Source: Burkholderiales bacterium
Lineage (GTDB): Bacteria > Pseudomonadota > Gammaproteobacteria > Burkholderiales > SG8-41
Length of the DNA stretch: 64,000 bases
Assembly (NCBI GenBank): GCA_020854035.1
Contig: JADZGE010000031.1
Coordinates: forward strand, 62,001 to 126,000
Direction of reading: 5' to 3'
Part shown: positions 35,273 to 43,715 of the stretch, piece after piece
Layout: each line of letters opens with the position of its first letter
Position numbering within the stretch: position 1 is the first letter of the stretch
Translations under genes and position numbers: made by a program
The notes under the pieces: generated by a model
What the model saw: the letters and a program-made list of their open reading frames with translations, nothing else
Database searches by the model: none
Told to the model about the DNA's origin: nothing

Positions 35273-35350
35273 CGCGAGGAACGCGAAGCGCGCAAAGGCA
35301 GGTGGTCCAGACCCCCGCGGGTCCACCTTGCGCTCTTCGCGGTCCTCGCG
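35273..35350. terminator. Long imperfect hairpin after the flagellar operon
   Basis: CGCGAGGA, CGCGAAG and GGTGG on the left pair with CCACC, CTTCGCG and TCCTCGCG on the right, closing near 35312. It lies between the convergent flgL and EAL genes. It may end both transcripts by structure, although no T-run is present. Confidence 0.45.
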
Positions 35351-35363
35351 CGGGCGAGCCAGC

Positions 35364-36203
35364 TCACGCGGCGACGCGCGCGGCCGGTTCCGGTTTCGCC
35401 GGGGCCGCGAGCGGCTGCGGACGCGCGACGCCGTAGCCCTGCGCGTAATCGATGCCGATGCCGCGCAGCCGCTCGATCGTCTCGGCGCACTCGACGAACT
35501 CCGCCGCGGTCGCGACGCCCGCCCTCGCGCAGACCTTCTGCAGCGAGCTCATACGGGTCAACGCACCCGTCCCGCCGGGGCGCTCGCGCACCATTGTGCT
35601 GTCGATCTTCACGAGAGCGGCGCCGACCGATTTCAGCGCCTCGTAGGACTCCGGGTCGCGCCCGAAGGCGCTCACGGCGAATTCGCAGCCGAGAGCCTTC
35701 AGCCGCGTCGCGGTGGCGCGCGCCTGGATCGAGGCGGAGGCCATCTCCTCGCCGATTACCTCGAAACAGAGCACGCGCGGCGGCATGGCGTATTCGCCGA
35801 GTTCGCGCTCGACGAACGCGGCGAAGTCCTTGGTTTCGAGGGTGGCGGCGGAGAGGTTGATGTTGAGGTGGGTGTCCGGATCGGCGCGCGCCTCGCGCCA
35901 CCAGGAGGCGGCGTGGGCGATCACCCAGCGGTCGAGCACCGGCATCATGTCGTGCTCCTCCAGCACCGGCAGGAACGCCCCCGGCGGCACGAGGTGCTGC
36001 TCCTCCTCGCGCAGGCGTATGAGGATCTCGAGCCGGTAGGGCATCCTCCGCCCGGGCACGAGCGGCACGATCGACTGGCCGAGCAGCATGAATTCGTCGT
36101 TCTCGAAGGCCCGGGCAAGGCGCGTGAGGGGTTCGTTCCAGCCGGTGAGCGTCCCGGTGAGCGGTAGCAGGTAAGACCCTGTCGTTGAGCGCTGCGTCGC
36201 CAT
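35364..36203 (-). CDS. Degenerate EAL domain protein
   Basis: The ATG at 36203 gives 279 residues. The EAL fold is clear: EILIRLREEEQHLVPPGAFL, the DRWVIAHAASWWREAR helix, LNINLSAATLE, KIDSTMV and the IDYAQGYGVARPQPL end. The signature Glu-Ala-Leu reads Glu-Val-Ile, and the metal-binding DDFG region reads VSAFG, so the two Asp residues are absent. c-di-GMP hydrolysis is therefore unlikely. Binding of c-di-GMP or of a protein is possible, as known for inactive EAL proteins such as YdiV that regulate flagella. It converges on the flg operon. Confidence 0.8.
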   Translation of the reverse strand: MATQRSTTGSYLLPLTGTLTGWNEPLTRLARAFENDEFMLLGQSIVPLVPGRRMPYRLEILIRLREEEQHLVPPGAFLPVLEEHDMMPVLDRWVIAHAASWWREARADPDTHLNINLSAATLETKDFAAFVERELGEYAMPPRVLCFEVIGEEMASASIQARATATRLKALGCEFAVSAFGRDPESYEALKSVGAALVKIDSTMVRERPGGTGALTRMSSLQKVCARAGVATAAEFVECAETIERLRGIGIDYAQGYGVARPQPLAAPAKPEPAARVAA

Positions 36204-36413
36204 GGTTCGGTTCCCCTCTGCTTCCGGGCCCACGCGGGGGCACGCCTGCGCCCGCGCGGATTGCCACGCCCGTCGCCGCAATAACGGACCGGCGCCGCGA
36301 AACTGAAGGGGGCATGCGGGAAGGGGACAAGGCGGATCGGCCCGGATGGGGCCGCCGCCGCCGCGGGCCGCGGCGTATGATGCGCGGAACGGGCGCGGAC
36401 CTCCGGGAATGGC

Positions 36414-38126
36414 ATGCCGAACGCCGCCGACATTCAATGGTTCAAGGAGGAATTCGGCGCCCGCATCGAGGCGGCGATCGCGGGGACGCCGTTCAGCCTT
36501 GACTTCATCACCGCGATGGCGTGCCGGGAAACCGGGACGATCTGGCCCGTTCTGCGCCGGAAGAACCTCGGCACCGCCAGGCTCCTCGAGCTTTGCGTCG
36601 GTGACACGCTCGACGCGAGCGGCGGGCGCAGGGCCTTCCCCCGGACGAGGGCCGAGTTGCTCGCCCGGCCGAACGGGGAGCGCATGTTCGCAATCGCGCG
36701 CCAGGCGCTCCTCGAACTGGCGGAGCACATCCCCGCCTACGAGGCGGTCGCGCGGCGCCCCGGGAAGTTCTGCCACGGCTTCGGCATTTTTCAGTACGAC
36801 CTGCAGCATTTCCTCGTCGATCCGGATTATTTCCTCGAGAAACGCCACGCCGACTTCGACGCGTGTCTCGCGCGCTGCCTGGGCTCGCTCGGCGACGCGC
36901 TGCGCGCGCTCGCCTGGCAGGGCAGGACGAGTCTCACGGACGTCGAGGCGGCGTGCGTGGCGATCGCCTACAACACCGGCGGCTACCGTCCCGCGAAAGG
37001 ACTGAAACAGGGCCACCGGGACGCGGACGGACGCTACTACGGCGAGAACGTCCTCGACTTCATCCGCCTCTCGCAGGCGGTCGCGGCGCGGGGGGGCGGC
37101 GCGGCGCGGCCCGCCCCGCGGCCGGGAACCGCCCCGCTCGCGCCGCCGACGCCGGTCGCCGCGGCCGGGCCGCACTACGAAGTGGAGGTGCTCGAGTCGA
37201 CGCTCAATCTGCGCCGCGAGCCGCGGGTGGATCGCGCGCGGCGCAACGCGAACGTGATCGCGAGCCTGCCGGACGGGCACCTCGTGCGGGCGCTCTCGAA
37301 CCGCGCGGTGAACGGCTTTCTGGAGGTGGAGACGACCCTCGCGGGCGCGTATTTCCGCGGCTACGCGTACGCGCGCTACCTCAAGCCCGCCGCGGGCACG
37401 CCCGGACTTGCCGCCGCGGCGCCGGCAGCCCGGCCGCCCGCCGAGGGCATCGTGGCGGTGCACATGCCGCGCCGCACCGGCACGGTCACGAGGCGCACCG
37501 CGATCGCCGGCGCGCACTCGCTCAACGAGCCGGGCCAGCCGGCGCGGCGCGGCGGCACGCCGGCCGCTCTCTGCGCCGAGCTTGCCGCCATCATCGCCTG
37601 GCTCGCGGTGGACAGGCCCTCGCACCTGCGCTACCAGCCGCGGGGCGGGATGATCTTCTGCAACGTCTACGCGCACGATTACTGCCACCTCGCCGGCGCC
37701 TACCTGCCCCGCGTGTGGTGGGGCGCGGGCGCGATCGAGAGGCTTGCGCGCGGTGAAACGGTCGAGCCCCGATACGGCGAGACGATCGACGAGCAGCGCG
37801 CGAACGATCTTTTCCGCTGGCTGCGCGATTTCGGACTGCGTTTCGGCTGGCGGCGGACCGGGGCACTCGCCCGGCTGCAGGTGGAGGTGAACGCGGGAGC
37901 GATCGGCCTCGTCGTCGCGCGGCGCACGCAGGACGGGCGCCCGGGCCACGTCTCGGTGGTCGTGCCGGAAACCGGGGCGCGCCGCGCCCGGCGCGACGCG
38001 GCCGGCGTGGTGCTCGCGCCGCTCCAGAGCCAGGCGGGCAGCACCAACTTCCGCTACGGCACCGGCCGCACCGGGTGGTGGCTCGCCGCCGGGTTCGCGG
38101 AGAGCGGATTCTGGCTTCATGCGTGA
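36414..38126 (+). CDS. Three-domain cell-wall hydrolase: lysozyme-like, SH3 and amidase-like
   Basis: The 570-residue protein has a lysozyme-like part (about 15-215: FITAMACRETGTIWPVL, then HGFGIFQYDLQHFL and CVAIAYNTGGYRP). A Pro/Ala linker leads to a bacterial SH3 domain (about 255-325, STLNLRREPRV). The C-terminal part (about 355-570) resembles NlpC/CHAP-type amidases, with Cys415 in FCNVYAHDYCHLAG and a GHVSVVV His near 511. No signal peptide is visible, so it would need phage-type or other release. The combination suggests degradation of both glycan and peptide parts of peptidoglycan. It may be a phage-derived or effector-like enzyme. Confidence 0.65.
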   Translation: MPNAADIQWFKEEFGARIEAAIAGTPFSLDFITAMACRETGTIWPVLRRKNLGTARLLELCVGDTLDASGGRRAFPRTRAELLARPNGERMFAIARQALLELAEHIPAYEAVARRPGKFCHGFGIFQYDLQHFLVDPDYFLEKRHADFDACLARCLGSLGDALRALAWQGRTSLTDVEAACVAIAYNTGGYRPAKGLKQGHRDADGRYYGENVLDFIRLSQAVAARGGGAARPAPRPGTAPLAPPTPVAAAGPHYEVEVLESTLNLRREPRVDRARRNANVIASLPDGHLVRALSNRAVNGFLEVETTLAGAYFRGYAYARYLKPAAGTPGLAAAAPAARPPAEGIVAVHMPRRTGTVTRRTAIAGAHSLNEPGQPARRGGTPAALCAELAAIIAWLAVDRPSHLRYQPRGGMIFCNVYAHDYCHLAGAYLPRVWWGAGAIERLARGETVEPRYGETIDEQRANDLFRWLRDFGLRFGWRRTGALARLQVEVNAGAIGLVVARRTQDGRPGHVSVVVPETGARRARRDAAGVVLAPLQSQAGSTNFRYGTGRTGWWLAAGFAESGFWLHA

Positions 38127-38198
38127 GGCGCGACACGAGCCCTCGCGAATGGCCGAGGGCGTGCTAATCGGCATCCGGCGGCGCCCGCCGGGGGCTTG

Positions 38199-38975
38199 AT
38201 GCTCTTCCTGTTCAGCGATTTCGGCGCGGGCGATCTCTATGTCGGGCAGGTGAAGGCCGTGCTCGCCGGGCGCGCGCCCGGCGTGCCGGTCATCGACCTC
38301 CTGCACGAGGCACCGGCGTTCAACGTGGCGGCGGGCGCGCACCTCCTTGCCGCGCTCGCCATGCGGATTCCCAGGGGCGGGGTCGTGCTCGCCGTGGTCG
38401 ACCCGGGCGTGGGCGGGCCGCGGGAGGCGGTCGCGGTGTTCGCCGACGGGCGCTGGCTGGTCGGCCCGGACAACGGCCTCCTGTCGGTGACGGCAGCCCG
38501 CGCGAAGAAGGCGACGGTCCATGCGATCGGATGGCGTCCGGAGCGGCTCTCCGCGTCGTTTCACGGGCGCGACCTCTTCGCTCCGGTCGCGGCGATGCTC
38601 GCGAACGGCCGCCGGCGCAGCGCGCGGCTCGACCGGCGCCCCGGACTTGCCGTCGATTTCGGCGCGGGCGATCTCGCCCAGGTGATCTACCTGGATCACT
38701 ACGGCAACGCGATCACGGGACTGCGCGCGGGCTCCGTGCCCACGGAACGCCGCGTGACGGTGGGAGGCCGCGAGATCGCGCACGCGCGCGTCTTCCCGGA
38801 AGTCCCGGCGGGCGCGCTCTTCTGGTACGAGAACAGCCTCGGGCTGGTGGAGATCGCCGCCAACGGGGCGAGCGCCGCGGAGCTCCTGGGCATAGCGGGG
38901 AAGAGCCGCGCCGGCCGCGCACTCGAGGTTCGAGTCGCCCACGGCGGCGAGACCGGACCGGAGCCGCGAGAGTGA
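38199..38975 (+). CDS. SAM hydroxide adenosyltransferase (DUF62 family)
   Basis: The 258-residue protein starts MLFLFSDFGAGDLYVGQVKA and contains VVDPGVGGPREAVAVFADGR, GPDNGLLS and SFHGRDLFAPVAA, then IYLDHYGNAITGL. These are the conserved blocks of SAM hydroxide adenosyltransferases, relatives of chlorinase and fluorinase that split SAM into adenosine and methionine using water. The Asp, Arg and His set for hydroxide attack is present. A TTG directly before the ATG is the only alternative start. Physiological need for this reaction is unclear. Confidence 0.85.
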   Translation: MLFLFSDFGAGDLYVGQVKAVLAGRAPGVPVIDLLHEAPAFNVAAGAHLLAALAMRIPRGGVVLAVVDPGVGGPREAVAVFADGRWLVGPDNGLLSVTAARAKKATVHAIGWRPERLSASFHGRDLFAPVAAMLANGRRRSARLDRRPGLAVDFGAGDLAQVIYLDHYGNAITGLRAGSVPTERRVTVGGREIAHARVFPEVPAGALFWYENSLGLVEIAANGASAAELLGIAGKSRAGRALEVRVAHGGETGPEPRE

Positions 38976-39024
38976 CGGGCGCAGCGAGCGCCTCGACTTC
39001 CCGCACGCCGCCCCAGTAAAGGGC

Positions 39025-39153
39025 ATGAGCGCGCACGTGCTCGACTTCGACGACACGCACCTGCGCACGCCGCTCCCTCCCGGCGTGCCGGTCGCTGCCA
39101 CGCCGCTCGCGCTCTCGGAGCGCCGCGCCCGGCTGATCCGTCGCGGCTGCTAG
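39025..39153 (+). pseudogene. MmgE/PrpD N-terminal fragment
   Basis: A 42-residue frame encodes SAHVLDFDDTHL and PPGVPVAATPLALSE, a motif pair typical of MmgE/PrpD family enzymes. It stops after RRARLIRRGC. The copy at 42144 has a different sequence at this place (CDVHRATLTHITPEVVPPAL), so this is a relic of another family member rather than its duplicate. Confidence 0.5.
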
Positions 39154-39191
39154 AATTCCCCGTTCCGCCGGCCTGCCGTCACGCATCCGCC

Positions 39192-39977
39192 ATGCCGCTG
39201 CGCCCCGACTTCAAGGCCCGCGCCATCCTCGTGGCCGACCGCATCGACCTTCGCGGCTGGAAGGCCGAGGAGAGAATGGCGTCGAACCCGCTCGTGGTGG
39301 CGGTGCCCGGCGGTGGCGCCGCGGTCCTGTTCCGCTACGGCGCGGCGGTGTTCTTCGACGTGATGCCGGAGGAGGAATCCGGGTTCCTCGCGCGGCTCGC
39401 GCGACTCGCCGCCGGGCCGCTCGGCGCCGGAGAGACGGAGGAAGTCGAGGTGAGCGTCGATCCGCGTGCCCGGGAGGGCATGCAGGGCGGGCGCGTGCTC
39501 CTCGCGGGCGACGATGTCGAGCGCCTGCAGATCGTCGCCGACGTGCTCTCGAAGAGCGTGGTGCTCGCCTACTACGAGTCGCAGGTCGCCGGCAGTTTCG
39601 AGCGCGTGGAGCCGCTCGCGCAGCAGCTCGAACGGGAGGGCCGCATCGCGGCGAGCCCGGGCGAGATCTCCCGCCACATCGGCGCGATGCTGCTCACGGG
39701 CCACACCATGGTGGGGCGGGCCGCGGTCGCCGAGAAGCCGGAGCTCCTGTGGGAGCACCCGGAGCTCGAGGGGCTGTTCATCCGGCTCGAAGACGAGTTC
39801 GAGATCAGGGAGCGCCAGGCGACGCTCGCGCAGAAGCTCGAGCTCGTCGCTCACACCGCGCAGACGCTCGTGCAGCTCCAGGAGGGCCGCCACATGGTGC
39901 GGCTGGAGCTCTACATCGTGCTGCTCATCGTCTTCGAGATCCTGCTGACGCTCTACGGGATGTTCCTGGGACGTTGA
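39192..39977 (+). CDS. RMD1/DUF155 family membrane-anchored protein
   Basis: The 261-residue protein has the RMD1 pattern: VAVPGGGAAVLFRYGAAVFF, then a long helical part (VVLAYYESQVAGSFERVEPL, LELVAHTAQTLVQLQEGRH). A single C-terminal membrane helix follows (LELYIVLLIVFEILLTLYGM). Bacterial members are uncharacterised. The yeast relatives act on the cytoskeleton or in mitochondria. It converges on the MlaF-like gene, with 18 bases between stops. Confidence 0.8.
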   Translation: MPLRPDFKARAILVADRIDLRGWKAEERMASNPLVVAVPGGGAAVLFRYGAAVFFDVMPEEESGFLARLARLAAGPLGAGETEEVEVSVDPRAREGMQGGRVLLAGDDVERLQIVADVLSKSVVLAYYESQVAGSFERVEPLAQQLEREGRIAASPGEISRHIGAMLLTGHTMVGRAAVAEKPELLWEHPELEGLFIRLEDEFEIRERQATLAQKLELVAHTAQTLVQLQEGRHMVRLELYIVLLIVFEILLTLYGMFLGR

Positions 39978-39995
39978 CCGCCTCCCCGGCCCGCC

Positions 39996-40799
39996 TCATC
40001 CGCCCACGCGCAGATCGGCGGCAAGCGGCGGCGCCGGGTAGTGGAACGCCACCGGGCCGTCGGGGAGCGAGTCGACGAACTGTCGCACGAAGGGCTCGCG
40101 CGATTCGTTCACCTCGGCGACGGTGCCGTGCGCGGCGACCACGCCTTCCGAGATGAAATAGATGTAATCCACGGCCTTGAGGGACTCGACGACGTCGTAG
40201 GTGACGACGATCGAGGTCACGCCGAGCGCGTCGTTCAGGCGCCGGATGAGGGTCGACACGGCGTTCAACGAAATCGGGTCGAGCCCCGAGAACGGCTCGT
40301 CGTACATGATCAGCATGGGATCGAGCGCGATCGCGCGCGCGAGCGCCACCCGCCGCTGCATGCCGCCGGAGAGCTCGCTCGGCATGAGGTGCCGCGCGTT
40401 GCGCAGCCCCACGGCGTCGAGCTTCATCAGCACGAGGTCGCGGATCATGTATTCCGGCAGCTCGGTGAGTTCCCGCAGCGGGAAGGCGATGTTGTCGAAC
40501 ACCGGGAGGTCGCTGAAGAGCCCGCTCACCTGGAACTGCATGCCCATCTTGCGCCGCATGGCGTAGAGCGTCTCGTCGTTCATGTCGTGCACGACGCGGC
40601 CCTCCACCTTCACGTGGCCCGCGGCGGGCTTCAACTGGCCGCTCAGCAGGCGCAGCAGCGTCGTCTTTCCCGAGCCGCTCGTGCCGAGGATCGCGACGAT
40701 CTTCCCGCGCGGGATCGTGAGGTCGATGCCGCGCAAGACCTGCCGCTCGCCGTAGGCGAACCGGAGGCCTGAAATCTCGACGAGCGGGTCCGGGGTCAC
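39996..40799 (-). CDS. MlaF-like ABC transporter ATPase, solitary and with altered H-loop
   Basis: The 267-residue ATPase has Walker A GTSGSGKTT, the signature LSGGMQRRVALARA and Walker B LIMYDEPFSGLDP. Its C-terminus, VRQFVDSLPDGPVAFHYPAP, is the MlaF trademark. MlaF drives phospholipid transport between outer and inner membranes with MlaE, MlaD and MlaB, yet no such gene is adjacent. The H-loop, normally Ser/Thr-His-Asp, reads VVTYDVVESL with Tyr from a TAC codon. That His contacts the gamma phosphate, so slower or no ATP hydrolysis would be expected. Confidence 0.85.
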   Translation of the reverse strand: MTPDPLVEISGLRFAYGERQVLRGIDLTIPRGKIVAILGTSGSGKTTLLRLLSGQLKPAAGHVKVEGRVVHDMNDETLYAMRRKMGMQFQVSGLFSDLPVFDNIAFPLRELTELPEYMIRDLVLMKLDAVGLRNARHLMPSELSGGMQRRVALARAIALDPMLIMYDEPFSGLDPISLNAVSTLIRRLNDALGVTSIVVTYDVVESLKAVDYIYFISEGVVAAHGTVAEVNESREPFVRQFVDSLPDGPVAFHYPAPPLAADLRVGG

Positions 40800-40854
40800 G
40801 ATCTGTCCAGCCGGCGCGTGGCGCGGGAGCCGCTATGTTAAGCGGTGCAGGCGG

Positions 40855-40927
40855 TGAAGGATAGGGAGGGGAAGCAGGAAGGAAGGAGAGAGGAGGGAAG
40901 AGAGAAGAAAGAGGAGAAAGAGGCGGA
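40855..40927. other. Polypurine tract
   Basis: The plus strand is almost wholly A/G here, and 40876-40923 is 48 bases without a pyrimidine. It lies in the divergent region between the MlaF-like and acyltransferase-3 genes. Such tracts can form triplex DNA. It also offers many Shine-Dalgarno-like sequences. Confidence 0.7.
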
Positions 40928-40985
40928 TCCTCGCCCGCTGTCCGGCGGGCGCGGGACAGAGAAGTGTGGTGGCTTATGATGCGGC

Positions 40986-42116
40986 ATGGGCCGCATCGAA
41001 TCGCTCGACTACCTGCGGGGGCTGATGGCGCTTGCCGTCGCCGTCTACCATTTCGTCGGGATGAGCCTTGGCGAGCCCGACTCCGGGGACGCGCTCGGGC
41101 GGCTCGGCATCTACGCGGTCGCGGCCTTCTACGTGCTGAGCGGGCTTTCGTTGACGCTCGTGTACCGGCACCGCCTCGGGAGCGGGCCGCTCCTCGCCGC
41201 CTACGCGGTGAAGCGTGTTTTCCGCATCGCGCCGCTCTACTGGCTGGTGGTTACGCTGGCGGTGGCGCAGGCGGCCGGCCCCGCGGTGGCTGCCGGCGCG
41301 AGCTTCACGATCGACTGGTGGCGGCTCTTTCTCAATTACTCGCTCCTTTTCGGATTCGTGAAGCCGGATGCCTACGTCTCGACCGGGGCGTGGTCCATAG
41401 GCAACGAGATGGTCTTCTACGTGCTGTTTCCGTTTCTCGTCGCCCTCGGGCTGAAGAGCCGGGCGGCACTGGCAGGCGCGGGACTTGCGCTCCTCCTCGT
41501 CCACGCGCTCTTCGCGTTCGTGCTGCTCGATTCCGCCCGGCCGCTCGCCCCGCAGTTCGTCACCTACATCAATCCGTTCAACCAGGCATTCCTGTTCGTG
41601 GCCGGCGTGATGATCGGCTTCTTCCTCGACACGCGTGGGCCGTGGCCGGGCGGGCGCTGGGCCGTGCCGCTCCTCGCGGCCGCCTTCGCCTTCTACCCGG
41701 CACGCGGCGATCTTGTGGTCATCTGCGCCGGCACGGAACGCATCGTCTTCACCGCGCTCACCGTGGCGCTCGTGGCGGCGGTGCACGCTGCCGCGTTTCG
41801 GCTCGCCCGCGCTCCCGGCCGGGCGCTCGGGCTGCTGGGCGAAATGTCCTATTCCCTGTATCTGCTGCACCCCTTCGTCGGCGTTGCCCTCGTGACGGCG
41901 GCGCACGAGGCGGGCATGCGGGCGGGAGCGCAGCTCGCGGCGCTGACGCTCCTCGCGGGGCTGCCCGTCGCGCTCGCCGCGAGCTATGCGAGCTTTCGGC
42001 TCCTCGAGCGCCCGATGATGGGAGTGGGACGGCGGCTCGCGGCGCGCATCACCGGCGCGGACGCTTCTCCCTCCGCAGTCGCGGACACGGGCGATTCCCG
42101 GAACGCGGCACGATGA
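40986..42116 (+). CDS. Acyltransferase-3 (OafA/NodX type) membrane enzyme
   Basis: The 376-residue protein starts RIESLDYLRGLMALAVAVYH, containing the essential early His and Arg of the family. The R-x-x-R-I-x-P motif follows in KRVFRIAPLYWLVV, then about ten membrane helices and SYSLYLLHPFVGVALV near the end. Such enzymes acetylate or acylate surface sugars using cytosolic acyl-CoA. It stands alone after the polypurine tract, so the acceptor is unknown. Confidence 0.85.
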   Translation: MGRIESLDYLRGLMALAVAVYHFVGMSLGEPDSGDALGRLGIYAVAAFYVLSGLSLTLVYRHRLGSGPLLAAYAVKRVFRIAPLYWLVVTLAVAQAAGPAVAAGASFTIDWWRLFLNYSLLFGFVKPDAYVSTGAWSIGNEMVFYVLFPFLVALGLKSRAALAGAGLALLLVHALFAFVLLDSARPLAPQFVTYINPFNQAFLFVAGVMIGFFLDTRGPWPGGRWAVPLLAAAFAFYPARGDLVVICAGTERIVFTALTVALVAAVHAAAFRLARAPGRALGLLGEMSYSLYLLHPFVGVALVTAAHEAGMRAGAQLAALTLLAGLPVALAASYASFRLLERPMMGVGRRLAARITGADASPSAVADTGDSRNAAR

Positions 42117-42143
42117 TGCCCGGGTCCGGCTCGCCGCTTGCCG

Positions 42144-43526
42144 CTAGGCTGCCGCCGGCGCGCGAAGCTTCCTGTCGTTCACCCGGAGCATGTCCATCAG
42201 CCGGCGCACCGACTTCAGTTCCTCGAGCCGCGCGACCGAGCCGATGACCTCCTCGATCCGGGCCGCCGGAATCCGGCCCTTCGCGTAGACGCGGAACTTC
42301 TCCTCGATCTCGGCGCGGGTCAGCGGATTCTCCGGCGAGCCGCGCGAGTGCTCGCAGCGCGCGACGATGGTGTTCCCGCCGTCGAGCTCCGCTTCCACGG
42401 CCGCCTGCACGCCCGCAAGCGAGGCGTCGAGCTTCACCTCGACCCTCTCGACGGCGAACTTGCGCAATACCGGATCCTCGTAGCGCGCCGGCTCGAACTG
42501 GGCGAGCGTCAGCGCCTTGTCGGCCAGCACCACGGCGGCAACGTAGTGAATGGAGAGCAGCGCCTCGAACTTGCCCTTGTAGCGCGGGAAGATGCCGTGC
42601 ATGTCGAAGATGGTCTCCGGCAGGGCAACCCGCACCCGCTTCACGCGGGCGAGGTCCACGGCATGCCTGCCGACGAGATCGAAGAGCGCGGTGGTAACGC
42701 CCTGTATGCCGGATGCGCACGGCCACAGGCGTAACGCGATTTTCTCCAGCTCCCAGCGCCGGCCGAGATCCGCGACCGCCGCCTCGGGCCTGCCCCCGCC
42801 GGAGTAGGTGCCGTAGAGCCCGCCGTCCTTCGCGGTGAGGAACTCCCGTGTCGCGACGAACCGTTCGCGCGCGAGGAGCGCCGCCATGAGCCCGGAGAGC
42901 GCGCCGCGGCACTGGTGGAATTTCACCGTCGGCGTACCCCACGCCGCGAACGTGCCAGCGGCCTGGCTGCCGGCGAGCCCGAAGGCGCGCGCCATGGTCT
43001 CGGGGTCGAGGCCGATCAGCCGTCCGGCCGCGGCGGCCGAGCCGAACGGGCCGATGATTCCGGGTCCGTGCCAGCCGCGCTTGCGCGCCTCGGGGAAATC
43101 CCAGCCGAGCCCGACGCGGGTGGCCGTCTCGCAACCCGCCGCCAGCGCGACGAGGAGATCGCGGCCGGTCAACCCGTCGCGCTCGGCGATGGCGAGCGCG
43201 GGCGGCACCACCTCCGGCGTGATGTGGGTGAGCGTCGCCCGGTGCACGTCGCACATCGTGACCGCGGTCACGAGGTAGCCGTTCAGCATGGTCGCACCGG
43301 CGAGCGAGAGGCGATCGCCGCCGATCACGCTCGACTCCTGCGACTGGGCGAGGGCGGCGGCGAGCGCGGCGACCTGGAGCGTCTCCTCGCCGCGGTCGCC
43401 CGCGATCGCGCAGGCTAGCGCGTCGAGGAGCAGGTTTTTCGTGTGTTCCCTTGCGGAGGGCGCGATGCCGTCGTAGTCGAGCGTGGCGGCGAACCGGGCG
43501 AGGGTCTGGGTGACTTCGGCGGGCAT
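42144..43526 (-). CDS. MmgE/PrpD family dehydratase-like protein
   Basis: The ATG at 43526 follows a CAGGAG site and gives 460 residues. It starts AEVTQTLARFAATLDYDGIA, with REHTKNLLLDALACAIAGDR, then VPPALAIAERDGLTGRDLL and the HGPGIIGPFGSAAAAGRLIG block. A CEHSRGSPENPLTRAEIEEK segment near the end completes the MmgE/PrpD fold (2-methylcitrate dehydratase family). Members act on varied substrates; the one here cannot be named. It converges on the acyltransferase gene. Confidence 0.85.
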   Translation of the reverse strand: MPAEVTQTLARFAATLDYDGIAPSAREHTKNLLLDALACAIAGDRGEETLQVAALAAALAQSQESSVIGGDRLSLAGATMLNGYLVTAVTMCDVHRATLTHITPEVVPPALAIAERDGLTGRDLLVALAAGCETATRVGLGWDFPEARKRGWHGPGIIGPFGSAAAAGRLIGLDPETMARAFGLAGSQAAGTFAAWGTPTVKFHQCRGALSGLMAALLARERFVATREFLTAKDGGLYGTYSGGGRPEAAVADLGRRWELEKIALRLWPCASGIQGVTTALFDLVGRHAVDLARVKRVRVALPETIFDMHGIFPRYKGKFEALLSIHYVAAVVLADKALTLAQFEPARYEDPVLRKFAVERVEVKLDASLAGVQAAVEAELDGGNTIVARCEHSRGSPENPLTRAEIEEKFRVYAKGRIPAARIEEVIGSVARLEELKSVRRLMDMLRVNDRKLRAPAAA

Positions 43527-43715
43527 GCGGGCTCCTGTGGCGGGGCAGGGTGAGCGGTGAATCGTGAATGGTGAACGGCAAATCGTCAACGCCGGCAGTG
43601 CTCGCCGCGCCTTCACGTTCCCCGCGGCCTTTGCGCGAGATGCATTCTATGCCAGCATTGCCCCGGCCTTCGCGGGCGAGTGGCCGCGAAGGCCTGTTCC
43701 CGGATACGCCGGACA

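Noticed and set aside
35364-39101. A 1245-codon open frame on the minus strand
   Set aside because: Only its last 279 codons (from 36203) code for the EAL protein. The rest is antisense to the hydrolase and SAM adenosyltransferase genes and reads as Arg/Ala/Gly-rich sequence, an effect of high GC.
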